A stretch of 64,000 bases of DNA from Halorientalis sp. IM1011 (GCF_001989615.1 NZ_CP019067.1:62001-126000), one strand, 5' to 3'. Shown: positions 1 to 8,637, counted from the stretch's first letter. Program-made: numbers and translations. Notes: generated from the sequence alone by a model not told the origin.

Positions 1-583
1 CGGTCTCGGTCTCCTCGCGGAAGGTCGTCTGGATCGTGCCGGCACGCGTACAGCCGATGGCCTTCGCGTACGCGAGTCCTTCCTCTTTGGCCTCGCCCGT
101 CGCGTCCTGATAGATGGCCAGCAGGCCGGGGGTCCCCTCGCCTTTCTCGTAGTTGCGGCGGACGAGGTGGCCCGGCGACTTGGGCGCGACCATCGTCACG
201 TCCACGTCTTCCGGGGGCTCGATCTGGCCGTAGTGGATGTTGAACCCGTGGGCGAACTGGAGCGTGTCGCCGGCCTCCAGTTCGTCACGAATCTGCTCGT
301 AGACCGCGGGCTGCACAGTATCAGGAACGAGCATCTTCACGATGTCGCCCCGGGCGGCGGCCTCGACCGGTGTCGTGACTTCCAGCCCCTCGTCTTCGGC
401 GGCGTCGCGGGAGGACGAGCCCTTCCGGAGGCCGACGACCACGTCGACGCCGCTGTCCTGAAGGTTCAGCGCGTGGGCGTGGCCCTGGCTGCCGTAGCCC
501 AGCACGGCGACGGTCTTGTCTTCGATGTGCGATACGTCCGCGTCCTCGTCGTAGTAGATCTCGTTGGTAAATTCGTCAGTCAT
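1..583 (-). CDS. ilvC: Ketol-acid reductoisomerase, 3' part outside window
   Basis: NADPH-dependent isomeroreductase of valine and isoleucine synthesis; it converts acetolactate or acetohydroxybutyrate to the dihydroxy acid. The visible 194 residues hold the Rossmann motif [10 protein letters not shown] (about 29-38), the following nucleotide-binding stretch [10 protein letters not shown], and the HGFNIHYG and [10 protein letters not shown] segments typical of IlvC. The ATG at 583 lies 8 bases inside the end of ilvN, so the two are probably translationally coupled. It is the last visible gene of the leuA-ilvB-ilvN-ilvC run. The C-terminal catalytic knotted domain falls outside the window. Confidence 0.97.
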   Translation of the reverse strand, partial: MTDEFTNEIYYDEDADVSHIEDKTVAVLGYGSQGHAHALNLQDSGVDVVVGLRKGSSSRDAAEDEGLEVTTPVEAAARGDIVKMLVPDTVQPAVYEQIRDELEAGDTLQFAHGFNIHYGQIEPPEDVDVTMVAPKSPGHLVRRNYEKGEGTPGLLAIYQDATGEAKEEGLAYAKAIGCTRAGTIQTTFREETET

Positions 584-1223
584 CGTCTGCTGGTGTTTGT
601 GAGTCCGCAGTCAGTTTCACTTCGGGTTCGACTTCCGCAGTCTGCTGTTCGCCTCTGGCCAGCGCCGCGTAGCCGGTCCGGACGATCTCGCGGATGCCGA
701 ACTGCTTGTACGCGTCGATGGCGTCGTCGATCTTCTGCTCGTTCCCGGTGATCTCGACGGTGATCGTCCGCGGCCCGGCGTCGAGGGTTTCACCGCCGTA
801 CATCTCCGTGATGGCGTGGACCTTGTCCGGTTCCTCGCCGTTTACCTTCACGATCACCAGTTCCCGCTGGATCGAATCGTGGTCCAGCTCCCGCACCGAG
901 ACCACGGGGATCAGCTTCCGCAGCTGCTTTTTGGCCTGCTGGATCCCCGGCCGGGTCTCCTCGATGACGATAGTCATCCGCGCCCGGCTCTCGTCGACGG
1001 TCGTTCCGACCGTGAGACTCTCGATGTTGAACTGCCGGCGGCTGAACAGGCCGGAGACCTCCGCCAGCACGCCGGGCTCGTGTTCGACCAGCGCCGACAG
1101 CACCGCGCGACGCGGTTCGTGTTTCGCCTCCGCTTCGGGGTCGATGCGAATACCGTCCTCGTTGCGCCGGCCCTCGGGACGCATCCGCTCGCCCGGGCCC
1201 GGCCCTGGAAGTTTCCCTGTCAT
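576..1223 (-). CDS. ilvN: Acetolactate synthase small (regulatory) subunit
   Basis: Regulatory subunit of acetohydroxyacid synthase, which binds branched-chain amino acids and activates IlvB. The protein has 215 residues. An ACT domain runs from about 39 to 110 ([16 protein letters not shown], then FNIESLTVG) and is followed by the ALS small-subunit C-terminal domain, ending in an acidic tail. The first ~35 residues are a polar extension; Met14 is an alternative start. The gene starts 2 bases after ilvB stops and overlaps ilvC by 8 bases, so it is part of one operon. Confidence 0.96.
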   Translation of the reverse strand: MTGKLPGPGPGERMRPEGRRNEDGIRIDPEAEAKHEPRRAVLSALVEHEPGVLAEVSGLFSRRQFNIESLTVGTTVDESRARMTIVIEETRPGIQQAKKQLRKLIPVVSVRELDHDSIQRELVIVKVNGEEPDKVHAITEMYGGETLDAGPRTITVEITGNEQKIDDAIDAYKQFGIREIVRTGYAALARGEQQTAEVEPEVKLTADSQTPADDD

Positions 1224-1225
1224 CG

Positions 1226-3019
1226 TCAGATCTCGTCCAGATGGTCTTCCGACAGCGCGAACAGGCTGTTGTCACCGCCGCTCGGCACCATCGGGTAGAC
1301 GTTCTCCTCGGGGTCGATGATCGCGTCGACGACCGCCGGCCCGTCGTACTCCAGTGCGGCCTCGATGGTCTCCTCGACCTCGTCGTAGTCCTCCAGCCGG
1401 AAGCCGCGAGCACCGTAGGCCTCCGCGAGCTTGTCGAACTCGGGGACCCACGGGTACTCCGAGGCCATCCGGCGACCCTCGTAGAAACCGTCCTGCCACT
1501 GGCGGACCATCCCGACCGCCTCGTTGTTCAGGACGACGATGGTGATGTCGAGGTTCTCCCGCACCGCAACTGAGAGCTCCTGACTCGTCATCAGGAACGA
1601 GCCGTCGCCCTCGAAGGCGATGACCTCCTTGTCCGGCTTGGCCAGTTTCGCGCCGATGGCCGCGGGGAAGCCGTATCCCATCGTCCCGAGGCCGTGGGAG
1701 GTGACCCACGTCCGGGGTTCGGTCCAGGTCCAGTACTGCCAGGCCCACATCTGGTGTTGCCCGACACCGGCCGTGACGATGGTGTCGTCGGGCATCGCCT
1801 CGTCGAACTGCTCGACGATGTACTGGGGCTTGAGCGGCCGGTCCTCCGGCATCTCGTAGTCCAGCGGGTACTCGTCTTTCCACGTCTGGCACTGCTCGCG
1901 CCAGGCGTCGGCGTCGGGCGCGTCAGTCATCGCATCACTCAACTGATCGAGCACCGCTTTGGCGTCGCCCAGCAGCGGATAGTCGGCCTCGATGTTCTTG
2001 CTGATCTCGGCCGGGTCGATGTCCACGTGGACGATGTCGGCGTCCGGCGCGAACGTCTTCACGTCGCCGGTCAGTCGGTCGTCGAAGCGCGTCCCGATGG
2101 CGAGCATGCAGTCGGTCAGCGTGATCGCCATGTTGGCGTAGCCGGTGCCGTGCATGCCGGCGATGCCCATCGAGAGTTCGTGCGTCTGGTCGAACGCACC
2201 AGTCCCGGGCATCGTCGTCATGACCGGAATGTCGTACTCCGTGGCGAACGCGCGCAGTTCGTCGCTGGCGTTGGCCTTGATGACGCCGCCGCCCGCGAGG
2301 ATGATCGGTTTCTCGGCGTCGGAGATCACGTCGGCCGCCTCGCTGACGGCTTCGGCGTCGGCCTTCTCCGGTGGGTTGTACGTGTCCGGCGTCTCCGGTT
2401 TGCCCGGTTCCACGTCGGTCTCGGGCTGGGTCACGTCCTTGGGCAGGTCGACCAGCGTCGGCCCCTGCCGGCCCTCGTCGGCCAGCGCGAAGGCCGTGCT
2501 CACGTCGTCGCCGACCTCGTCCGGGGAGGTGGCGAAGCGGTTGTACTTCGTGATCGGCTGGGTGACGCCGATGGTGTCGGTCTCCTGGAAGGCGTCGTTG
2601 CCCACCAGATCCGTCGGGACCTGGCCCGTGAGCGCGATCAGCGGGTCCGAGTCCATGCTGGCGTCGGCGATGCCCGTGACGAGGTTCGTCGCGCCCGGGC
2701 CCGACGTGGCCATACAGACGCCGGGGTCGCCCGTGACGATCCCGTAGGCGTCGGCGGCGTGAACCGCGCCCTGCTCGTGGGCCATCGTAACGTGGGTCAT
2801 GTCCGACTCGCTGTACAGCGCGTCGTAGACGGGCATGATCGCCCCGCCCTGCACGCCGAACAGGTGGTCGACGCCGGCGTTTTTCAGCGCCGAGACGACC
2901 GCATCAGCGCCGGTCTCGATGGGTTCGACGTGGCTCTCGTCGTCGGGTTCGTCCGGTCGTTCGTCGGCCGCTTCCCGCTCGACTTCGTCCGCGTGTGGTG
3001 TCTGTGCGCTATCGCTCAT
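1226..3019 (-). CDS. ilvB: Acetolactate synthase large (catalytic) subunit
   Basis: Thiamine-diphosphate enzyme that condenses pyruvate with pyruvate or 2-ketobutyrate, the first common step to Val, Leu and Ile. The protein has 597 residues with three TPP-enzyme domains. Visible are the catalytic Glu82 in HEQGAVHAADAYG, the VATSGPGATNLVTGIADA-type core, and the TPP/Mg motif beginning GDGSFLM and ending in NN. A highly acidic ~35-residue N-terminal extension is typical of halophiles. The start ATG is supported by a GGAGG Shine-Dalgarno sequence at 3027-3031, 7 bases away. It is followed at once by ilvN. Confidence 0.97.
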   Translation of the reverse strand: MSDSAQTPHADEVEREAADERPDEPDDESHVEPIETGADAVVSALKNAGVDHLFGVQGGAIMPVYDALYSESDMTHVTMAHEQGAVHAADAYGIVTGDPGVCMATSGPGATNLVTGIADASMDSDPLIALTGQVPTDLVGNDAFQETDTIGVTQPITKYNRFATSPDEVGDDVSTAFALADEGRQGPTLVDLPKDVTQPETDVEPGKPETPDTYNPPEKADAEAVSEAADVISDAEKPIILAGGGVIKANASDELRAFATEYDIPVMTTMPGTGAFDQTHELSMGIAGMHGTGYANMAITLTDCMLAIGTRFDDRLTGDVKTFAPDADIVHVDIDPAEISKNIEADYPLLGDAKAVLDQLSDAMTDAPDADAWREQCQTWKDEYPLDYEMPEDRPLKPQYIVEQFDEAMPDDTIVTAGVGQHQMWAWQYWTWTEPRTWVTSHGLGTMGYGFPAAIGAKLAKPDKEVIAFEGDGSFLMTSQELSVAVRENLDITIVVLNNEAVGMVRQWQDGFYEGRRMASEYPWVPEFDKLAEAYGARGFRLEDYDEVEETIEAALEYDGPAVVDAIIDPEENVYPMVPSGGDNSLFALSEDHLDEI

Positions 3020-3301
3020 GTCGATTCCTCCGTCGTGTGTCGATCTGTCGTGTACATGTGCATTGGTCCGGTTTCTACCGACTGTGCTGCAGAATTCGGG
3101 GTGAAGACGTGTGGCGGGGCTATAGCGCCCCTACGATACCCGCGAGAAGTACGAGTGCGCGGCTGTTCGCCGGGCCACTCCCGCGTCCAGCACGCGCAGT
3201 CATCGTGTGCCGAGTAGGCCCGGCCAGTGACATAATTCTTCCGAGTCGAGCCGCCCTTCACCAGCCGCTGGCGAGCGCGAACACCGCGAGGGGAGGCCAT
3301 C
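3020..3301. other. 282-base intergenic region before ilvBNC
   Basis: The spacer between the LeuA-family gene and ilvB, both on the minus strand. An open frame fills most of it (minus 3016-3300), but its composition does not look coding and no branched-chain codon run suggests an attenuator peptide. An AT-rich AATTAT patch at about 3228-3238 could be a promoter with a long leader. No recognised RNA or riboswitch. Confidence 0.4.
3027..3031 (-). promoter_or_regulatory. Shine-Dalgarno site of ilvB
   Basis: GGAGG on the minus strand, 7 bases before the ilvB ATG. A clear Shine-Dalgarno site is uncommon in this window and shows that ilvB has a leadered mRNA. It supports ATG 3019 as the start. Confidence 0.7.
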
Positions 3302-4546
3302 TCAGACCCGGACCTCCTCCTCGGTGACGCCGACTTCGCGGGCGAATTTCTCCAGCACGTCCATCGTAACCCGCTTTTTCTCGGCCCCGTAGTCCTTGAC
3401 GCGACGGGTGACCTCCCGGACCTCTTCCTCGGTGGGGTCGAACCCGGCGTCGACCAGTCGCTCCCTGACGGAGTGCTGGCCGGTGTGTTTCCCGAGGACG
3501 AGCTCGCGCTCGGCCCCGACCATCTCCGGCGTCATCACGCCCGGCTCGAACGTGTCCGAGTTCTCGATGACGCCCGCGGCGTGGATACCGCTCTCGTGTG
3601 AGAAGGCGTTCTCGCCGACCACCGGTTTGTTTGCCGGAGTCGGAATCGACGAGCGGTCCTCCACGAGTCGCGACAGCTCGGTGATTCGGGTCGTGTCGAT
3701 CCGAGAGTCCACGTCGTACAGACTCTCTAAGGCCATCACGACCTCCTCGTAGGCCGCGTTGCCCGCCCGCTCACCGATGCCGTTGACCGACACCTGCGAC
3801 TGGCTCGCGCCAGCTTCGAAGCCGGACAGGGCGTTCGCCGCTGCCAGCCCGAAGTCGTCGTGTGTGTGAACGTCCACGCGCGCGTCGATCGCGTCGACGA
3901 CGTTCCCGACCATGTCGTAGAACCGCCGCGGGGTGGCGACGCCGCAGGTGTCCGGAATGTTCACCCAGTCGGCGCCGGCCTCGTCGGCGGCCTGTACGAC
4001 CTCGATCAGGAAGTCCTCGTCCGTCCGCGTGGCGTCCATCGGCGAGAACATGCACTCGACGCCGGCCTCCGTGACACGCTCGACGGACTCGACGGCGGCC
4101 TCCTTGGCCTCCTGTCGAGTGGCGTGCATAGAGTCCTGCAACTGGACGTCGCTGGTGGACACGAACACGTGTACCAGGTCGACGCCGCTGTCGAGTGCAG
4201 CCTCGACGTCCTCTTCGACCACGCGCGCCAGTCCACAGACCTCGCTGTTCTGTGCGGACTCGGCGATGTCGCGAACGGCCTCGAACTCCGCGTCCGAGTT
4301 GACCGGGAACCCCGCCTCGATGACGTGGGTGCCCATGTCGTCCAGCACGGCCGCTATCTCGCGTTTGTCGTCGTACGAGAACGACGTGCGTGGCGACTGC
4401 TCACCGTCGCGCAGCGTGGTGTCGAAAATGCGTGCTTCTGTTATCTCAGAAGTGGAATCCAGTGTGCCCTGGAAGAACTCGATCCGCCGGGGATCCCGAC
4501 GTGCCCTCTGTATCGTTGGACATTGTAGCACTTGTTGCAAAGCCAC
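3302..4546 (-). CDS. leuA: LeuA-family synthase (2-isopropylmalate or citramalate synthase)
   Basis: HMGL-like TIM-barrel synthase that condenses an acetyl group from acetyl-CoA with a 2-keto acid. Visible are the signature DTTLRDGEQSPRTSF, the metal motif HTHDDFG, and the segment VNGIGERAGNAAYEEV. The longest reading is 414 residues and it stops after the catalytic and linker region; the C-terminal LeuA allosteric domain of ~510-residue enzymes is absent. Sequence alone cannot separate isopropylmalate synthase from (R)-citramalate synthase. The neighbours ilvBNC fit either (Leu or Ile). The GTG at 4546 is only 7 bases from the TATA box, so a GTG at 4531, on a leaderless mRNA, is a better start. 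Confidence 0.9.
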   Translation of the reverse strand: MALQQVLQCPTIQRARRDPRRIEFFQGTLDSTSEITEARIFDTTLRDGEQSPRTSFSYDDKREIAAVLDDMGTHVIEAGFPVNSDAEFEAVRDIAESAQNSEVCGLARVVEEDVEAALDSGVDLVHVFVSTSDVQLQDSMHATRQEAKEAAVESVERVTEAGVECMFSPMDATRTDEDFLIEVVQAADEAGADWVNIPDTCGVATPRRFYDMVGNVVDAIDARVDVHTHDDFGLAAANALSGFEAGASQSQVSVNGIGERAGNAAYEEVVMALESLYDVDSRIDTTRITELSRLVEDRSSIPTPANKPVVGENAFSHESGIHAAGVIENSDTFEPGVMTPEMVGAERELVLGKHTGQHSVRERLVDAGFDPTEEEVREVTRRVKDYGAEKKRVTMDVLEKFAREVGVTEEEVRV

Positions 4547-4552
4547 CTATCG

Positions 4553-4560
4553 TATATAAA
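4553..4560 (-). promoter_or_regulatory. TATA box of the leuA-ilv operon
   Basis: TTTATATA on the minus strand. A start site 25-28 bases downstream would fall near 4530, on the GTG at 4531. This suggests a leaderless transcript and a protein 5 residues shorter than the longest frame. Confidence 0.65.
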
Positions 4561-4672
4561 GCTGTCCGTGCACCGCGTGCATGAGTTTGGTTGACATGCC
4601 CAAGGGCTTGCGTCAGCAGGCGGCTACCGTACCTGCGTCAAGATTTTTGTTTCGCCGGTCGGATTCCCGAAT

Positions 4673-5335
4673 ATGTCCCTGCAATCGCGACCCATCGCCC
4701 TCCTCCGGCGGTACTCGCTCGTGATCGAACTGGTCGGGACGGCGACCGGAATACTCGCCGTCTGGTACTTCCTCGATCTCGCGCCGGCACCGCTCGGCGG
4801 CGCGGCGGTCGGGATCACGGCGGCGACGATCTGGCCCCACGTCCGGCGGCGCTACGGATTCAACCGCGGGTGGGGGAAGCTCTTCCCCGGCGTCGGACTG
4901 GTCGCACTCGGCGCGTACGCGTTCGCGGGCACCGGCGGGAACGACCTCGTCAAAGCGGCGTTCCTGATTGTCGGCGCGTGGCTGACGCTGGACGCCGTCT
5001 ACGACCTGCAGTCGGGCGCTGGTCGGACCGAACCCGGCGCGCCCGACCAGATGGACCGGTTCGGCGACGCCGCCATCGTGGGGCAGGCGCTCGAAGGGAG
5101 TCCCCGGTCCGTCGCGGAACTGGACGACGCGCTCGATCTCCCCCGCGAGCGGATCGAGGACGGGATCGAGACCCTCCGGACCCTCGACGTGATCGAGCGG
5201 CAGGGCGAGCGCTACGTGGCGCGACTCGACGACCGGAGCCTCACCGACGCACTCCGAAACGAGTCGGGGCGGGCGCGCGAGCGGCTCGGTGGCCTCCCCG
5301 AACGCGTCGCGCGGCCGTTCCGCCTGTTCACGTGA
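4673..5335 (+). CDS. Membrane protein with C-terminal winged-helix domain
   Basis: 220 residues, not assigned to a named family. Four hydrophobic segments (about 17-40, 43-60, 75-90, 100-118) are followed by a soluble part with a winged-helix look (SVAELDDALDLPRERIEDGI, then LRTLDVIER). The architecture suggests a membrane-anchored DNA-binding or sensing protein, which is an inference. A T-rich box at 4641-4650 lies about 27 bases from the ATG, so the mRNA is probably leaderless. Divergent from leuA. Confidence 0.75.
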   Translation: MSLQSRPIALLRRYSLVIELVGTATGILAVWYFLDLAPAPLGGAAVGITAATIWPHVRRRYGFNRGWGKLFPGVGLVALGAYAFAGTGGNDLVKAAFLIVGAWLTLDAVYDLQSGAGRTEPGAPDQMDRFGDAAIVGQALEGSPRSVAELDDALDLPRERIEDGIETLRTLDVIERQGERYVARLDDRSLTDALRNESGRARERLGGLPERVARPFRLFT

Positions 5336-5385
5336 TCGTCTGACGTTGCGAGGGGTTTTTGCCGGCCGGGTGCGAGGGAGCCGAT

Positions 5386-5676
5386 ATGAGCGATTTCGAC
5401 CTCGACCTGCAGGCGGTCGAGGACCAGATGGACGACGACGAGCGCGAGGGGAGCCGGATCGTGCTCGGTGTCCTCGACGGCTCGACGCCCGACGGGGAGT
5501 GGATAGCGGAGGTCGACGGCGGTGCCGTGCTCGTGCTAGACGTTGAAGGCGACGTGAACGAACTCGCCGCCGGATTCGCACGCGACGTGACGGAGATGGG
5601 CGGCGAGTTGATGCGATTCCGGGACTTCCTGCTCGTGACGCCGCCGGGCGTGGTCATCGACACCGAACGGCTGTAG
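5386..5676 (+). CDS. Small acidic haloarchaeal protein (DUF5779-like)
   Basis: 96-residue soluble, very acidic protein of unknown function. It starts MSDFDLDLQAVEDQMD and has a beta-rich core (GSRIVLGVLDG, then EWIAEVDGGAVLVLDVEG). It looks like the haloarchaeal family I know as DUF5779, but the name is from memory. The ATG at 5386 is chosen over an in-frame ATG at 5359 because the conserved-looking N-terminus begins there. No catalytic motif is visible. Confidence 0.75.
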   Translation: MSDFDLDLQAVEDQMDDDEREGSRIVLGVLDGSTPDGEWIAEVDGGAVLVLDVEGDVNELAAGFARDVTEMGGELMRFRDFLLVTPPGVVIDTERL

Positions 5677-5724
5677 CGACCCTGCCCACGGTCTCAACTC
5701 GGGTGCAGGTGAAACACGCGAAGT

Positions 5725-5940
5725 ATGGCCAACGAATTCGTACGGCGATCGGGACTCCTCCTCGCCGCAGTTCTGTGTCTGATCGCACTCGGTGAACTCG
5801 TCCAGCCGCCGGTCCGGTTGGACACGCTCCTCGGAATGTTGCTGTTGTACGCGGTGATCGGAAGCGTAGTAATCTCGTTCGGCGCGGTCGGCTACCGCGC
5901 AGTGGCCGAGATTTTCGGCGGTCGGGACGGACGGGAGTGA
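5725..5940 (+). CDS. Small two-helix membrane protein
   Basis: 71 residues with two hydrophobic helices (about 9-25 and 33-58) and short charged ends; it ends GGRDGRE. Function unknown. Codon use is like its neighbours, and it sits in the same direction between the acidic small protein and the DedA gene with short spacers. Confidence 0.65.
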   Translation: MANEFVRRSGLLLAAVLCLIALGELVQPPVRLDTLLGMLLLYAVIGSVVISFGAVGYRAVAEIFGGRDGRE

Positions 5941-5997
5941 CACGGTTTTCGACCCCACCGGCCGAGGTGTATTACGTCGGGGCGGTCTAGCCCGCCC

Positions 5998-6624
5998 ATG
6001 GTGGACCTGACCACCACCGCCATGCGATTGCTGGGCCTGTACGGTCCGCTCGCCCTGTTGCTGTTTACCTTTCTGGAAACGTCGATGCTCTTCCCGTTCC
6101 TCCCGAGCGAGGCAGTCGTGCCGGCGGCCGCCGCCTTGCTCGTCACGGACCTCCCGTCGTTTCTGGTGTTCGTCGGGGCTGCCACCGTCGGCGGCACCGT
6201 CGGCGCGTTCGTCCCGTTCTACGTGTTCCACGACACGCGGGTCGGAGACAACGGCTGGCTCCAGCGACACATCCACGTCTCGGACGAGCGCATCGAACGC
6301 GGTGAGGTATGGTTCCGACGGTGGGGCAGATCGTCGGTGCTCTGGGGCCGATTGCTTCCGGTCCTCCGGTCCGTAGTCTCGATCCCGGCCGGATTCGTCG
6401 ACATGCGACCCCTGCGATTCGGCGCATACACGGCGGTCGGGACCGTGCTGTTCTACGCGGCCACCGCCGGTGTGGTCTACTACGCTCGCGAACGGTCGCT
6501 GTTCGCCACGGCGATAGCGGTCGCCACCGAGAGACCGCTCGCCGCCGCCGTCGTGGCGGTCGCAGTCGTCGGCGTGACCGTCCTGCTCTGGCGCTGGTCA
6601 CCCCGGCGAGCCCTGTCAGGATAA
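5998..6624 (+). CDS. DedA/SNARE-associated (VTT) family membrane protein
   Basis: 208-residue polytopic membrane protein of the DedA superfamily, members of which act in lipid carrier transport and membrane homeostasis in bacteria. Family marks: FLETSMLFPFLPSEAVVP near residue 20-37, the amphipathic segment WGRLLPVLRSVVSIPAGF followed by VDM (about 118-138), and a C-terminal helix. The conserved Arg and Pro of the R-x3-P-x2-R pattern are present. The exact substrate is unknown. A polyprenyl-lipid role would be of interest given the glycosylation genes downstream, but that is speculation. Confidence 0.85.
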   Translation: MVDLTTTAMRLLGLYGPLALLLFTFLETSMLFPFLPSEAVVPAAAALLVTDLPSFLVFVGAATVGGTVGAFVPFYVFHDTRVGDNGWLQRHIHVSDERIERGEVWFRRWGRSSVLWGRLLPVLRSVVSIPAGFVDMRPLRFGAYTAVGTVLFYAATAGVVYYARERSLFATAIAVATERPLAAAVVAVAVVGVTVLLWRWSPRRALSG

Positions 6625-6632
6625 CCGCGCCG

Positions 6633-7361
6633 TCACAGCAACGTCAACTGGTGGCCGTCGGGATCCTCGATCCGAACACCCTCGTCCAGTTCGGTCACCG
6701 AACGGGCTCGGTCTTCGACGGCCCCGACGACCGCTGCCGGGTCCTCGATGCCCAGGCCCACGTCCACGTGGACCCCGCCGCGTCCGTCCGCGAGGCCCAG
6801 CTGGGGTTCCCAGAGTTCGAAGTCGAACGGCCCCGCGGTCAGGCGAACCCGCTTGCGGTCGTCGCCCCGACCCATCAGCTCCATCCCGAGATCGCGGTAG
6901 AACGACTCGGCCCGCTCCAGGTCGGCCACCTCGAAGACGACCTCGAAGACGCCCGTGATGCCGTCGCCTGGGTCGCACTCGTCGGCGGTTGCACCGCCGC
7001 CGTCTTGCGACTCTTTCGCGGTCGTGCGCTGCCCGATCTCCACACAGTTGCCCTCCACGTCGTAGAAGTACAGCGATCTGGCGTCGCCGAACTGGTGTTC
7101 GACGAGGTCGAAGGACTCCGAGAGGCGGTCCCACCAGCCCTCGTACGCGTCGGGCGGCGTCGAGAACGCGTAGTGGGTGTGGACACCACCACGCGGGACG
7201 GCGGTCGGACGGCGCAGGATCAGGTCGGTGTCGCCGGCCGCCAGCGCGATTTCCCCCTCGCGCTCCCGGCGCACGTCCAGATCGAGAAACGACTCGTAGA
7301 ACGACTGCGCGCGGTCGAGGTATTTGGCTTCCAGCGCGAGCCAGCGCAGGTCCGTGAGCAT
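6633..7361 (-). CDS. VOC-family protein with two glyoxalase-like domains
   Basis: 242 residues made of two vicinal-oxygen-chelate modules (about 1-112 and 134-242). The first has AQSFYESFLDLDVRRE and SLYFYDVEGNCVEIGQR; the second has AESFYRDLGMELMGR and VRIEDPDGHQLTLL. Each ends in the typical DP/DVEG-N/H-x-x-E/T strand. Such proteins can be metal-dependent dioxygenases, isomerases or resistance proteins; the substrate cannot be told. The linker at 113-134 is Gly- and acid-rich. Convergent with the DedA gene. Confidence 0.85.
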   Translation of the reverse strand: MLTDLRWLALEAKYLDRAQSFYESFLDLDVRREREGEIALAAGDTDLILRRPTAVPRGGVHTHYAFSTPPDAYEGWWDRLSESFDLVEHQFGDARSLYFYDVEGNCVEIGQRTTAKESQDGGGATADECDPGDGITGVFEVVFEVADLERAESFYRDLGMELMGRGDDRKRVRLTAGPFDFELWEPQLGLADGRGGVHVDVGLGIEDPAAVVGAVEDRARSVTELDEGVRIEDPDGHQLTLL

Positions 7362-7425
7362 ACGCCACCTTGGTCCCGTCCGGTCTTAACGATGGGCGAC
7401 GGCCCCGGATCTCTGAGACTCGAAT

Positions 7426-7448
7426 TACCAGTGAGGGTACCACTGGTA
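7426..7448. promoter_or_regulatory. Perfect inverted repeat, candidate operator
   Basis: TACCAGTG, 7-base spacer, CACTGGTA. It lies 65 bases inside the divergent spacer, between the VOC gene (start 7361) and the gene starting at 7517. The size and symmetry fit a dimeric regulator. Which regulator binds is unknown. Confidence 0.5.
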
Positions 7449-7516
7449 GCCAACGGTGTGGGTTTCGTTGCCAGTTTACGGTTCTTTTTCCATTTGGAAC
7501 CCCTAGAACGTGGCAT

Positions 7517-8197
7517 ATGCCGATGAAAGGTTCGGGGACGGCGACGGAGTACCGCGAGATCGACCGTCGCGAACACGGGGTCGGCTGGATGGCCTACCCC
7601 GACGAGCGGATGCAGCGGGCCAGCCACGCCTTCGAGGTCGACGGGGACGTGTACGTGACAGACCCGGTCGACGTGGAGGGGCTCGACGACCTGCTCGCGG
7701 AGTTCGGGGAGGTCGCCGGCGTCCTGATCCTGCTGGACCGGCACAAGCGTGACTCGGCAGCGGTCGCCAACCGCCACGACGTGCCCGTCTATCTGCCCGA
7801 GTGGATGGACGGGGTCGCCGAGGAACTCGACGCGCCAGTCGAGCGCGTCCGCGTCGAACTCGAAGACACCGGCGTCGGCGTCCACCAGCTTATCGACAAC
7901 CGATTCTGGCAGGAGGCGGCCGTCTCCATCGAGGATCACGGCGAGTTGATCGTCCCCGAGTCCGTCGGGACTGCGAGTTACTTCCTGTCGGCGTCGGAAC
8001 GGCTGGGGGTCCACCCGGCCCTCCGGCTCAAGCCCCCGACCAAACTGGGGCGGTTCTCACCCGATAGCGTGCTGGTCGGGCACGGTACGGGTGTCCACGA
8101 GGACGCGGCCGAGGCGCTCCACGACGCTCTGTCGCGGTCGCGGTCCCGCACGCCGGCACTCTACGCGAAGATCGGCAAGGAGTTCGTCTTCGGCTGA
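7517..8197 (+). CDS. Degenerate MBL-fold-like haloarchaeal protein
   Basis: 226-residue soluble acidic protein. Its layout (DGDVYVTDPVDVEGLDDLL, VAGVLILLDRHKRDSAAVA, then VPVYLPEWMDGV and later VLVGHGTGVHEDA) resembles a metallo-beta-lactamase-fold protein, but the HxHxDH metal motif is replaced by LDRHKRD. It is therefore probably not a zinc hydrolase of the usual type. The assignment rests on pattern alone. The ATG at 7517 follows the operator-like repeat. It ends one base before the PadR gene on the other strand. Confidence 0.65.
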   Translation: MPMKGSGTATEYREIDRREHGVGWMAYPDERMQRASHAFEVDGDVYVTDPVDVEGLDDLLAEFGEVAGVLILLDRHKRDSAAVANRHDVPVYLPEWMDGVAEELDAPVERVRVELEDTGVGVHQLIDNRFWQEAAVSIEDHGELIVPESVGTASYFLSASERLGVHPALRLKPPTKLGRFSPDSVLVGHGTGVHEDAAEALHDALSRSRSRTPALYAKIGKEFVFG

Positions 8198-8198
8198 G

Positions 8199-8495
8199 CT
8201 ACGCCGTCGCGACTTCCACGTCGTCGAGGTAGGAGTCCTCCCACTGCCGGCGGGCCGAGAGCGCGTCCGTCCCGGCCTCTGTCAGTTCGTAGGAGTTCGT
8301 CCGGCGGTCGATCTGCCCCTTCTCGACGAAGCCACGCTCGACGAGGTCGTCGAGGTTCGGATACAGCCGTCCGTGGTTGACCTCACCCTCGTAGTAGTCC
8401 TCCAGTTCCGCCTTGATGGCCAGCCCGTACGCCTCGTCGAGCCCTGCCAGGACGTACAACACGTCACGCTGGAACGCGGTCAGGTCGTGCATCAT
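8199..8495 (-). CDS. PadR-family transcriptional regulator
   Basis: 98 residues. A winged-helix PadR domain covers nearly the whole protein: LTAFQRDVLYVLAGLDEAYG, LAIKAELEDYYEGEVNHGR, LYPNLDDLVERGFVEKG, then SYELTEAG. The LYPNL segment and the 'GRLYP' turn are hallmarks. The short C-terminal helix would be the dimerisation element. Members usually repress nearby genes, but the target is unknown. A short inverted repeat lies directly in front of the gene, suggesting autoregulation. The start could be Met1 or Met2. Confidence 0.9.
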   Translation of the reverse strand: MMHDLTAFQRDVLYVLAGLDEAYGLAIKAELEDYYEGEVNHGRLYPNLDDLVERGFVEKGQIDRRTNSYELTEAGTDALSARRQWEDSYLDDVEVATA

Positions 8496-8496
8496 T

Positions 8497-8508
8497 GTAA
8501 TTTGTTAC
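8497..8508. promoter_or_regulatory. Short inverted repeat before padR gene
   Basis: GTAA, TTTG, TTAC: a 4+4+4 symmetry directly upstream of the ATG at 8495, in the region where RNA polymerase would start. A plausible operator for PadR autoregulation, but short enough to arise by chance. Confidence 0.35.
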
Positions 8509-8637
8509 GCTTTGACAGGGAAAAACGTGTTGGCAGGGAGACACCACCTTCCAGTCGATTGGTAGCGTGTTCCGTGTCGCCGACGCGTCGCCCTCGCCCG
8601 ATTCGTCGACACGGATCGGCGATGCAATTAAGCGGTC

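Noticed and set aside
1694-3217. Plus-strand 507-residue open frame
   Set aside because: Antisense to ilvB, with Arg/Val-rich composition typical of reverse reading of halophilic genes.
3016-3300. Leader peptide or attenuator before ilvB
   Set aside because: No Leu/Ile/Val codon run, no clear hairpin-terminator pair, Arg-rich composition.
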